DNA of 14,733 nucleotides from Bacteroidales bacterium (GTDB taxonomy: Bacteria > Bacteroidota > Bacteroidia > Bacteroidales > ML635J-15): contig JAQVGK010000023.1 in NCBI GenBank assembly GCA_028696755.1, positions 1 to 14,733 of the forward strand. The letters are read 5' to 3'. Each line of letters opens with the position of its first letter. Within the stretch, counting starts at the first letter, position 1. Both the position numbers and the translations under genes were made by a program. Positions 9,032 through 14,733 of this stretch are shown one piece after another. Under the pieces are notes generated by a model. It searched no databases and was not told the DNA's origin. It was given only the letters and a program-made list of their open reading frames with translations.

Positions 9032-9472
9032 ATGAAATTCAATTACTCAAAGATAGCGATTATTTTAATTTTTGCAAGTTTTTTTTCAATATTACCTGCT
9101 TGCGATCGCGAAGAAAGAATCCCGTATGTTTATGTTGACTTTGTAGTGTATCTTGACTTGCCAGAATTTACCGAGCTTAAAACTCCTGGAAACTATCTTT
9201 ATGTTACAGGTGGAGTTCGTGGTATTATTCTTTATTGTGAGTTTACAGATTCTTACAAGGCATACGAAAGAAACTGTCCGTACGAACCTTCAAATGCCAA
9301 TGCACTTCTTGATGTTGACTCAACAGGATTGTTTTTAGTTTGCCGACACTGCGAATCTAAATTTATGCTTCTCGATGGTTCTGTTATCAACGGACCAACA
9401 AAATATCCTTTAATGCAGTATGCCACCTACCTCGAAAGCGGCAATGCGCTGCATGTGTATAATTCTTATTAA
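9032..9472 (+). CDS. Rieske-fold lipoprotein with altered iron-sulfur ligand positions
   Basis: The protein has 146 residues. It has a type II signal peptide with lipobox ILPAC (lipidated Cys24), followed by DREER. That acidic/basic pattern at +2 to +6 resembles lipoprotein surface-export signals reported in Bacteroidota (C-x-K-D/E-D/E), with Arg for Lys. The second half has the layout of a Rieske [2Fe-2S] domain: NCPYEPSN at 81-88, a spacer, then CRHCESKF at 104-111 and LDGSVINGPTKYPLMQY at 114-130, the usual 'DGS-x-x-x-GP-x-x-x-x-L-x-x-Y' end. Canonical Rieske proteins use C-x-H and C-x-x-H. Here the first motif is C82-P-Y84 and the second is C104-R-H-C107, so both His ligand positions are changed (Tyr and Cys). 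The only other cysteine in the mature part is C69. I recall Bacteroidota lipoproteins with similarly changed motifs. A different metal centre, a disulfide (C104-C107 or C82 with another Cys), or loss of the cluster are all possible. Confidence 0.72.
   Translation: MKFNYSKIAIILIFASFFSILPACDREERIPYVYVDFVVYLDLPEFTELKTPGNYLYVTGGVRGIILYCEFTDSYKAYERNCPYEPSNANALLDVDSTGLFLVCRHCESKFMLLDGSVINGPTKYPLMQYATYLESGNALHVYNSY
9048..9077 (-). promoter_or_regulatory. Candidate promoter of the basic-protein gene
   Basis: On the minus strand, CTTG at 9078-9075 lies 19 nt before TATCTTTG at 9055-9048, matching the Bacteroidota -33 (TTG) and -7 (TAnnTTTG) elements. The predicted start of transcription is near 9042, giving a leader of about 34 nt. 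The whole promoter sits inside the first codons of the divergent lipoprotein gene. Confidence 0.5.
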
Positions 9473-9504
9473 TACTTCGGTTTAATACTCTACTGCACAG
9501 GTGG

Positions 9505-9583
9505 AGATTGCTTCGCTTCGCTCGCAATGACCTGCTGTCAGTTAACTGCGGTGCAGGTCATTGCGAGCGAAGCGAAGCAATCT
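9505..9583. repeat. Perfect 31-bp inverted repeat with 17-nt loop (REP-like palindrome)
   Basis: The arms at 9505-9535 (begins AGATTGCTTCGC) and 9553-9583 (ends GCGAAGCAATCT) are exact reverse complements over 31 bp. The loop 9536-9552 contains its own palindrome CAGTTAACTG at 9539-9548. GC content is higher than in the flanking DNA. The arm core (GATTGCTTCGC...CGCAATGAC) resembles, from memory, a short repeat dispersed in intergenic regions of many bacteria. It lies between convergent genes, where such elements usually settle. It could stabilise or end the upstream transcript, but it has no T-run after it, so the true terminator is more likely the hairpin at 9611-9650. No flanking target duplication was seen. 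Confidence 0.85.
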
Positions 9584-9610
9584 GCTTAGGGACTACATAT
9601 ATTAAAACAT

Positions 9611-9650
9611 AATAAAAAGCGACGCGCTTTAGTGCGCATCGCTTTTTATT
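9611..9650. terminator. Bidirectional intrinsic terminator between convergent genes
   Basis: A 12-bp outer stem, AATAAAAAGCGA at 9611-9622 with TCGCTTTTTATT at 9639-9650, continues after one mismatch into a GCGC/GCGC inner stem and a 6-nt loop (TTTAGT). The stem base provides an A-run on one side and a T-run on the other, so it can stop transcripts from both directions. It lies 139 nt past the lipoprotein stop and 34 nt past the ahcY stop. Confidence 0.85.
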
Positions 9651-9683
9651 ATAGGTTTTAATATTTTAGTATTTTCATTTCTC

Positions 9684-11099
9684 CTAGTATCTGTAATGTT
9701 CTGGCTTGTAAGGTCCTTCAACTGGAACACCGATATAGTCCGCTTGTTCCTTAGAAAGCTTAGTAAGTTTAACCCCGATTTGTTCTAGGTGCAAACGAGC
9801 AACTTCTTCGTCGAGTTGTTTTGATAAGCGGTAAACACCAACTTCGTAATTGTTCTTCCACAAATCGAGTTGAGCTAATGTTTGGTTTGAGAATGAGTTA
9901 CTCATTACAAACGATGGGTGTCCGGTTGCACAACCAAGATTTACTAAACGACCTTCGGCAAGCATGAAAATTGAAGCTCCACTCTCGAAAGTATATTTGT
10001 CAACTTGAGGTTTGATAGTAACTTTCTTTGCACCTGCATACTCGTTAAGTTTGTCAACCTGAATTTCGTTGTCGAAGTGACCAATGTTACAAACGATAGA
10101 TTGATCTTTCATTTTTTTCATGTGCTCTAGAGTGATAACATCTTTGTTTCCAGTTGTAGTAACATAGATATTACCTTCTGGCAAAGCGTCTTCGATAGTT
10201 GCAACTTCGAAACCTTCCATTGCAGCTTGAAGTGCGCAGATTGGATCAATTTCGGTAACGATAACTCTTGCGCCGTATCCTTTCATCGAGCGAGCGCAGC
10301 CTTTACCAACATCACCATAACCTAAAACAACCACAACTTTTCCGGCTATCATTACATCGGTAGCACGTTTGATGCCGTCTGCAAGAGATTCGCGGCAACC
10401 GTATAGATTATCGAATTTTGATTTTGTAACAGAGTCGTTTACATTAATTGCAGGAACAAGTAATTCGCCTTTTTCCATCATCTGGTACAAACGGTGAACA
10501 CCGGTTGTAGTTTCTTCCGAAACACCTTTAAGCTCATTAATTACTCTTGTCCATTTTGTATTGTCAACAGCTAAAACTTTTTTCAAAGTTTCGAGTACGA
10601 TTTTTTCTTCGTGACTGCCTGGAGTAACATTAAGAATTGAAGCATCTTTTTCTGCAAAAAATCCTTTGTGAACAAGAAGACTAGCATCGCCACCATCGTC
10701 AACAATAAGATTTGGACCGAAATTGCCAGGGAAAGTTAGTGCTTGTAGTGTACACCACCAATATTCTTCGAGAGTTTCACCTTTCCAAGCATAAACTGGA
10801 ATTCCAGCAGCAGCAATTGCAGCAGCAGCATGATCCTGAGTAGAGAAAATATTACAACTTGCCCATCTTACATCGGCACCAAGCTCTTTTAGTGTTTCGA
10901 TAAGTACAGCAGTTTGGATGGTCATGTGTAACGAACCAGTAATGCGCGCACCTTTAAGTGGCTTTTCAGCCGAGTATTTTCTGCGGATACTCATAAGTCC
11001 GGGCATCTCCATTTCTGCTATTTCGATTTCCTTGCGACCCCAGTCGGCAAGTTTAATGTCTGCTACTTTGTAAGGTAATGTGCTGAATAATTCTTCCAT
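9684..11099 (-). CDS. ahcY: Adenosylhomocysteinase (S-adenosyl-L-homocysteine hydrolase)
   Basis: The protein has 471 residues and starts at the ATG at 11099-11097. It reversibly splits S-adenosylhomocysteine into adenosine and homocysteine in the cytosol, removing the product inhibitor of methyltransferases and feeding the methionine cycle. Visible landmarks are the substrate region [10 protein letters not shown] (86-95), VDDGGDAS (133-140), [14 protein letters not shown] (221-234, with the substrate-contacting Lys/Asp), the NAD-binding Rossmann glycine motif GYGDVGKG (260-267), HFDNEI (341-346), the His-Pro gate pair in ATGHPSF (391-397) and the C-terminal KPEHYRY that reaches the neighbouring subunit's NAD site. 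The length, and a segment of about 40 residues around 145-185, place it in the long form found in many bacteria and plants, rather than the about 432-residue animal form. It appears intact. No SAH riboswitch is seen in the AT-rich leader. Confidence 0.97.
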   Translation of the reverse strand: MEELFSTLPYKVADIKLADWGRKEIEIAEMEMPGLMSIRRKYSAEKPLKGARITGSLHMTIQTAVLIETLKELGADVRWASCNIFSTQDHAAAAIAAAGIPVYAWKGETLEEYWWCTLQALTFPGNFGPNLIVDDGGDASLLVHKGFFAEKDASILNVTPGSHEEKIVLETLKKVLAVDNTKWTRVINELKGVSEETTTGVHRLYQMMEKGELLVPAINVNDSVTKSKFDNLYGCRESLADGIKRATDVMIAGKVVVVLGYGDVGKGCARSMKGYGARVIVTEIDPICALQAAMEGFEVATIEDALPEGNIYVTTTGNKDVITLEHMKKMKDQSIVCNIGHFDNEIQVDKLNEYAGAKKVTIKPQVDKYTFESGASIFMLAEGRLVNLGCATGHPSFVMSNSFSNQTLAQLDLWKNNYEVGVYRLSKQLDEEVARLHLEQIGVKLTKLSKEQADYIGVPVEGPYKPEHYRY

Positions 11100-11133
11100 T
11101 ATATTAATTATTAATTATGTTATTAAATCGGAA

Positions 11134-11165
11134 CAAAATTACTTTGTTTTTGTTGAAATCACAAA
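11134..11165 (-). promoter_or_regulatory. Promoter of ahcY
   Basis: On the minus strand, TTTG at 11165-11162 is followed after exactly 20 nt by TAATTTTG at 11141-11134. This is a full match to the Bacteroidota -33/-7 promoter (TTTG, 19-21 nt, TAnnTTTG). Transcription would start near 11129, leaving a leader of about 30 nt. The -33 box overlaps the last codon (TTG) and stop (TGA) of ribF, so ahcY can be expressed apart from ribF. Confidence 0.65.
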
Positions 11166-12070
11166 TTTTCGTCAAAATAAGCAATTGTTTTTTTCTTATC
11201 TGCATCAAGTTGTCTTATCAAATCGTGCTTGTCGGCAAATTTAACTTCATCACGAAGTTTAACTAAAAATTCAATTTCGACATTTGAATTATATAAATCT
11301 CCGTCAAAATCGGGAATGTGAAACTCTATGCTTTTTTCTTTACCATCGAACGTGGGGCGAGTCCCTATGTTTAGCATCGCAGGATAATTGTTGTTGCCAA
11401 TATAAGCTTTGATAATGTAAACACCGTTTGCGGGTAAAATTTTATCCGAATCGTAATTTCCAACATTTGCAGTAGGAAAGCCAATGGTTCTGCCTATTCG
11501 GTAGCCCGAAACAATCTGTCCTTTTAAACGATAATTGTAACCTAGCATTCCTGCTGCATTGTCAACATTCCCGCTTTGAAGGCATTTACGAATTTGAGAC
11601 GAATTGATATTGTTAAATTCTTCGGTTTCAAATTTTGATAATCTTTTAACTGGAACTGCAAGCTCGCTATCGGGAACTAATGGTAGGTTTTTATTGCCAA
11701 AGCTATTGTTATAACCCATTAATAATGATGAGCATGATAATTTTTCGTGCAAAATAGTTTGTGCAAAATCGAAATTCGACATCGCAGCTATTTCTTTATT
11801 AAAAGGTAAAATTAAGAGATTTTTCACTCCCGCTTTTTCGAGTACAAATGTTTTTTCTTCGAGAGTGTTTAATAAACTAACCTGTTTGCCAAAAACCACA
11901 GCCGGGTGCGGCCAAAGCGTAATAATAAGGTCTTCGCAGCTTATTTCTTTTGCATGTTCCGAAAGCTTATTAAGTAAATATAAATGTCCTTTATGAACTC
12001 CGTCAAAAAAACCAATGCTGGCAACGCAATTCTTTGGAATATTTTCGTTTATATTTGTAAAAACTTTCAA
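11159..12070 (-). CDS. ribF: Bifunctional riboflavin kinase/FMN adenylyltransferase
   Basis: The protein has 303 residues and starts at a TTG (12070-12068). No ATG or GTG exists before the first catalytic motif, and family members begin about 20 residues ahead of it, so TTG is taken. It makes FMN from riboflavin and ATP, then FAD from FMN and ATP, in the cytosol. The N-terminal adenylyltransferase domain has the nucleotidyltransferase motif GFFDGVHKGH (20-29) and NINSSQIRKCL (154-164). The C-terminal kinase domain has GYRIGRTIGFPTANV (189-203, with the PTAN Mg/ATP motif), NGVYII (215-220) and the end strand region VEIEFLVKLRDEVKF (264-278). Oddity: the middle motif, usually G-x-D/H-x-x-F-G-x-x-x-x-G, reads GYNNSFGNKNLP (119-130), which is divergent. 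No FMN riboswitch is visible: only 26 nt separate it from the divergent lipoprotein gene. ahcY follows after 59 nt. Confidence 0.93.
   Translation of the reverse strand: MKVFTNINENIPKNCVASIGFFDGVHKGHLYLLNKLSEHAKEISCEDLIITLWPHPAVVFGKQVSLLNTLEEKTFVLEKAGVKNLLILPFNKEIAAMSNFDFAQTILHEKLSCSSLLMGYNNSFGNKNLPLVPDSELAVPVKRLSKFETEEFNNINSSQIRKCLQSGNVDNAAGMLGYNYRLKGQIVSGYRIGRTIGFPTANVGNYDSDKILPANGVYIIKAYIGNNNYPAMLNIGTRPTFDGKEKSIEFHIPDFDGDLYNSNVEIEFLVKLRDEVKFADKHDLIRQLDADKKKTIAYFDENL
12050..12057 (+). promoter_or_regulatory. Candidate -7 box for the thioredoxin-fold lipoprotein gene
   Basis: TATATTTG is an exact TAnnTTTG match and would give a leader of about 34 nt before the ATG at 12097. The nearest upstream TTTG (12033-12036) is 13 nt away, outside the usual spacing, so only the -7 half is supported. 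The box lies inside the first codons of divergent ribF. It would also drive the M1 peptidase gene if the two are cotranscribed. Confidence 0.35.
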
Positions 12071-12084
12071 AACAATTTTTTTTG

Positions 12085-12092
12085 CAAAAGTA
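12085..12092 (-). promoter_or_regulatory. Candidate -7 box for ribF
   Basis: On the minus strand this reads TACTTTTG, an exact TAnnTTTG match. No TTTG is found 19-21 nt upstream. If used, transcription would start only about 10 nt ahead of the TTG start codon, an almost leaderless message, so this call is weak. Confidence 0.3.
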
Positions 12093-12096
12093 TAAA

Positions 12097-13296
12097 ATGA
12101 AAATTAAAAATTCATATTCATTTCTTAAAACCATAAAATTAGTGTGGTTTATTTGCTCAGTTCTTGTTATTTCAACAGTTTCGTGTGATAATGCAAAGGA
12201 TGGAGTTGTAACGATTACAGGTAAAATCGAAAATGCACAGTCAAAGACAATATATTTGGAATTACTTTCACCGGGAAATATTCAGACTGTTGCTGAAGTC
12301 GTCATTGATGATAATGGTACTTTCGAAATTTTGGCCGACACTCTGGTTAATAGTTTTTATCGTCTTAAGCTGGATGATAAAAATATGATTTATCTTCGTT
12401 TGGAGTTGGGCGACGAAATTGAGATTGAAGCGGAGTATCCTGGAATAGCGGGCAATTACACAATCTCTGGTTCTGATGATTGTAAACTGCTTAGGGAAAT
12501 GAACTTACATCTTTTGGAAAGCACCGCCAGATTAAACGACATGAATACTCAGATTGTTGAAGCTAGAAAAATCCCAGGATATAATTCCGATTCACTTTTT
12601 ATTGCAATAAACGCCGAAGCTCGTGTTATGTACGATGCCGATCGCGAATATTTAAAGGGTTTTATCAGCAAAAATCACAAATCGGCAGTTATTTACATGG
12701 CACTTTATCAGTATGTTAGCATTTCGCCTGTACTTATGATTTCATCAGATCTCGAAACTTTTGAATATGCCCTGGGTGAATTGAAAAAATATCATCCGGA
12801 CCTAGAGCAGACAGCATTGCTTGAGTCAGAAGTGTCGAAAGAAAAGCTTCGCCAGCAGCAAATGAGTCGCGATTATGTGCAGCTTAGACCCGGAGTAGAA
12901 GCTCCCGATTTTGTGTTAGAAGATGCATTTTCAATGAAGAAGAGCCTATCGTCATTGCGTGGGAAAAATGTGGTTCTTGCTTTTTGGTCTTCGTGGAATA
13001 AGCCATCTTCGCAAACTGCTGCAAAGCTTTTAAAAATGTGTGACGAAACTGGAGCTAAACTTGTACTGATTTCGCTCGACACTCAAAAAGAAAACTGGCT
13101 TAGTGCAATTAAATCTTATGGCTTAAGCTCTGCAACAAATTTGTGCGATTTTAAATCGTGGGAGAGCTCTGTTTTAAAAATTTATGGTATCAAAAGTCTG
13201 CCAACAGCAATTCTAATAAACTCGGATGGGTTGATCGAACTTATGACACAAGATCCCGATGATATAAAAGTTGGACTTAACGAATTGAAAAAGTAG
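12097..13296 (+). CDS. DUF4369/thioredoxin-fold lipoprotein lacking the active-site CxxC
   Basis: The protein has 399 residues from the ATG at 12097. An in-frame TTG at 12082 would add five residues before the signal peptide and is rejected. The type II signal ends in STVSC (lipidated Cys30), so the protein is anchored in the envelope. Residues about 36-130 match a DUF4369 beta-sandwich (TITGKIENAQSKTIYLEL), followed by a helical region at about 130-260. The last 130 residues form an AhpC/TSA-TlpA thioredoxin fold: APDFVLED (269-276), LRGKNVVLAFW, and a cis-Pro loop SLPTAILINSDG with Pro369. At the place of the W-C-G-P-C motif the sequence is W-N301-K-P-S304, so both redox cysteines are gone. 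Normal family members reduce disulfides in the periplasm; this one cannot do so by the usual chemistry and may act as a binding or scaffold protein. The stop is followed with no gap by the M1 peptidase GTG codon, which suggests one operon and coupled translation. Confidence 0.82.
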   Translation: MKIKNSYSFLKTIKLVWFICSVLVISTVSCDNAKDGVVTITGKIENAQSKTIYLELLSPGNIQTVAEVVIDDNGTFEILADTLVNSFYRLKLDDKNMIYLRLELGDEIEIEAEYPGIAGNYTISGSDDCKLLREMNLHLLESTARLNDMNTQIVEARKIPGYNSDSLFIAINAEARVMYDADREYLKGFISKNHKSAVIYMALYQYVSISPVLMISSDLETFEYALGELKKYHPDLEQTALLESEVSKEKLRQQQMSRDYVQLRPGVEAPDFVLEDAFSMKKSLSSLRGKNVVLAFWSSWNKPSSQTAAKLLKMCDETGAKLVLISLDTQKENWLSAIKSYGLSSATNLCDFKSWESSVLKIYGIKSLPTAILINSDGLIELMTQDPDDIKVGLNELKK

Positions 13297-13308
13297 GTGA
13301 AAATTTTC

Positions 13309-14733
13309 ATGAAAATATTATCATTTTTAATGTCGCTCGCTCGAACACCGCTCGCTCGGATTTGCAATCCGAGTGATATTATAATTAAACCTCGTCTTAA
13401 AATTTTCACAATTATTTTATCACTTTTCCCTATCACCATTTTCGCCCAACCCAATAATTACTTTCAACAGCAAGTAAATCATAAAATCTATGTTGAGCTA
13501 GAGCCTATTACCAAATCGCTAAATGCATTTATCGAAACCGAGTATATCAATAATTCGCCCGACACTCTGTTTTACATCTATTATCACCTTTGGCCAGATG
13601 CATATCGCGATAATAACTCAGAATTTGCAAAACAGCAATTATTACTTGGCCGAACAGATTTCTATTATTCTAATCCTTGGCAGCGTGGCTATATCGATAG
13701 CTTAGATTTTAAAGTTGATGGTAATTCTGCAAGTTTGGAAGCGACAGACTTTGGAAGCGACGTTAAATTGCTGATTTTACCACAAAAACTCTGTCCTGGC
13801 GATACAGCCTTAATTTCAACGCCATTTTATGTTAAAATCCCACAAATGTTTAGCCGACTTGGTTACGATCAATCAACATTTTGCCTAACACAATGGTATC
13901 CCAAACCTGCAGTTTACGACAAATTTGGATGGCACCCAATGCCATATCTTGACATGGGTGAGTTTTACTCCGAATTTGGATATTTTGATGTCGAAATTAC
14001 TGTTCCTGATAATTATATTGTTGCATCGGGCGCTGATCTTAAAACAAAAAGCGAGCTAATGCGTCTCGAAGATTATTCTCTCGAGTGCGAAAAGGCAAAG
14101 TACAAGGGGAATGTGAGGTCATTTGGAGATCCAAATAAAACAAAAACGATTGTTTACCAAGGCCATAATATGCACGATTTTGCATGGTTTGCTTCGCCCG
14201 ATTTTGTTGTTCAACTCGAATATTTTATTCCGTTCGAGGGTGGCCATTCGGTTATTTGTCAAACATTTTATAATAAAAATAGTCACGAAGTTTGGAAGAA
14301 TTCTCTCACTTACATAAAGCAGTCGCTAAGTTTTTATTCAGAACATATTGGCCCATACCCATATAACAATTGTGTTGTGGTCGAAGGTCCACTAAGTGCA
14401 GGAGGAGGAATGGAGTATCCGGGGATTACTGTAGTTACTGCTTCTAATGCTGGAGGACTTGAAAATGTGGCTATTCACGAAATTGGACATAACTGGTTTT
14501 ATGGAATACTTGCAAGCAACGAACGCAACAATCCGTGGATTGATGAGGGTTTTACCTCATATTACGAATGTCGATACATGGATTTTTACCATCCCAACGA
14601 GGGCATTTTTGGCAGAATAAACGAAAATGCCAAAGGAATGGGAGGAATAAATGCTATGCCCGAAAGATTTGTTCGCGGGATTACATGGATGTATCTGGTT
14701 AAAGAAAATTTAGATCAATCATCCTTGATAAGC
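13309..14733 (+). CDS. M1-family zinc aminopeptidase, exported, C-terminus off the window
   Basis: Partial gene, at least 475 residues, continuing past the right edge. Numbering here is from the in-frame GTG at 13297, which directly follows the upstream stop; the ATG at 13309 is four codons later and is used for the coordinates. The zinc site is complete: HEIGHNW with H394, E395 and H398, then 18 residues to the third ligand E417 in WIDEGFTSYYE. The exopeptidase motif reads GGGMEYPG (369-376) where most M1 enzymes have GAMEN. The N-terminal beta domain includes YYHLWPDAY and LTQWYPKPAVYD. The enzyme would trim N-terminal residues from peptides outside the inner membrane. The N-terminus is odd: a 33-codon repeat-derived insert separates the start from a good signal core KIFTIILSLFPITIFAQ. 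Without the insert, GTG would start MKIFTIILSLFPITIFAQ. Whether export still works with the longer n-region is unknown. Confidence 0.9.
   Translation, partial: MKILSFLMSLARTPLARICNPSDIIIKPRLKIFTIILSLFPITIFAQPNNYFQQQVNHKIYVELEPITKSLNAFIETEYINNSPDTLFYIYYHLWPDAYRDNNSEFAKQQLLLGRTDFYYSNPWQRGYIDSLDFKVDGNSASLEATDFGSDVKLLILPQKLCPGDTALISTPFYVKIPQMFSRLGYDQSTFCLTQWYPKPAVYDKFGWHPMPYLDMGEFYSEFGYFDVEITVPDNYIVASGADLKTKSELMRLEDYSLECEKAKYKGNVRSFGDPNKTKTIVYQGHNMHDFAWFASPDFVVQLEYFIPFEGGHSVICQTFYNKNSHEVWKNSLTYIKQSLSFYSEHIGPYPYNNCVVVEGPLSAGGGMEYPGITVVTASNAGGLENVAIHEIGHNWFYGILASNERNNPWIDEGFTSYYECRYMDFYHPNEGIFGRINENAKGMGGINAMPERFVRGITWMYLVKENLDQSSLIS
13310..13408 (+). repeat. In-frame repeat insertion with 10-bp flanking duplication in the peptidase signal-peptide region
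   Basis: The 10-mer AAAATTTTCA occurs at 13300-13309 and again at 13399-13408. The 99 bp from 13310 to 13408 (inserted DNA plus one copy of the 10-mer) is exactly 33 codons and has no stop in the peptidase frame. Removing it joins GTG-AAA-ATT-TTC-A to CA-ATT-ATT, giving a textbook signal peptide. The first 10-mer sits in a 12-bp palindrome TGAAAATTTTCA (13298-13309), a plausible insertion target. The inserted DNA has AT-rich ends and a GC-rich core. No transposase is encoded and no clear terminal inverted repeats were found, so it looks like a small non-autonomous element. It also creates the ATG at 13309. Confidence 0.65.
13334..13373. repeat. GC-rich core of the insertion: tandem 10-mers and a hairpin
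   Basis: CGCTCGCTCG occurs twice, at 13334-13343 and 13349-13358, with a 5-nt spacer AACAC. The second copy runs into a hairpin with stem CTCGGATT (13355-13362), loop TGC and stem AATCCGAG (13366-13373). The mix of a short direct repeat and a compact hairpin is like REP-type extragenic repeats. Translated in the peptidase frame it gives LARTPLARICNPS. Confidence 0.75.

Noticed and set aside
9505..9583. Palindrome as the main terminator of the Rieske-like gene
   Set aside because: No T-run follows either arm, while a typical terminator with A/T-runs lies at 9611-9650.
11100..11158. Possible SAH riboswitch in the ahcY leader
   Set aside because: The leader is short and AT-rich with no GC-rich pseudoknot arms; an ordinary promoter explains it.
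12071..12096. Possible FMN riboswitch ahead of ribF
   Set aside because: Only 26 nt lie between the divergent starts, too short for the aptamer.
13334..13358. Two direct repeats with a short spacer, considered as a CRISPR remnant
   Set aside because: Only two 10-nt copies with a 5-nt spacer; far below CRISPR repeat and spacer lengths and no cas genes.
13182..13454. Open frame on the minus strand across the lipoprotein end and peptidase start
   Set aside because: It overlaps two supported plus-strand genes and the repeat insertion; its product has no recognisable domain and its apparent peptide reflects the repeat.

Overview
The window looks like a chromosomal segment from a marine or gut-type member of the Bacteroidota. 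The signs are AT-rich coding, A-rich leaders without clear Shine-Dalgarno sites, several matches to the Bacteroidota promoter -7 box (TAnnTTTG), a TonB-dependent receptor with a carboxypeptidase-D-like N-terminal domain, a protein with a type IX secretion system (T9SS) sorting tail, a PorV-family outer-membrane protein, and DUF4369/thioredoxin-like lipoproteins. I see no tRNA, rRNA, CRISPR array or intact transposase gene. Nothing can be assigned to species.

Positions 1-8503 (minus strand) hold a three-gene cell-surface operon read right to left: a 1210-residue TonB-dependent receptor-like protein, a 1373-residue secreted protein with a T9SS C-terminal sorting domain, and a PorV/PorQ-family beta-barrel cut by the left window edge. 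The gaps are only 31 and 28 nt. The grouping suggests a dedicated surface-export or surface-assembly unit of unknown function.

Positions 8657-9472 hold two small divergent genes whose start codons are 24 nt apart. One encodes a very basic secreted protein of 116 residues (minus). The other encodes a Rieske-fold lipoprotein whose iron-sulfur ligand positions are altered (plus). The 211-nt gap after it contains a perfect 31-bp inverted repeat and then a bidirectional intrinsic terminator facing a convergent gene.

Positions 9684-12070 (minus) hold two housekeeping genes, adenosylhomocysteinase (ahcY) and bifunctional riboflavin kinase/FAD synthetase (ribF). ahcY has a good promoter that starts inside the end of ribF.

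Positions 12097-14733 (plus) hold a DUF4369/thioredoxin-fold lipoprotein that has lost both active-site cysteines, followed with no gap by an M1-family zinc aminopeptidase that runs off the right edge. The start of the peptidase gene carries a roughly 99-bp in-frame insertion flanked by a 10-bp direct repeat. Removing it in thought restores a standard short signal peptide. This is the clearest evolutionary event in the window.
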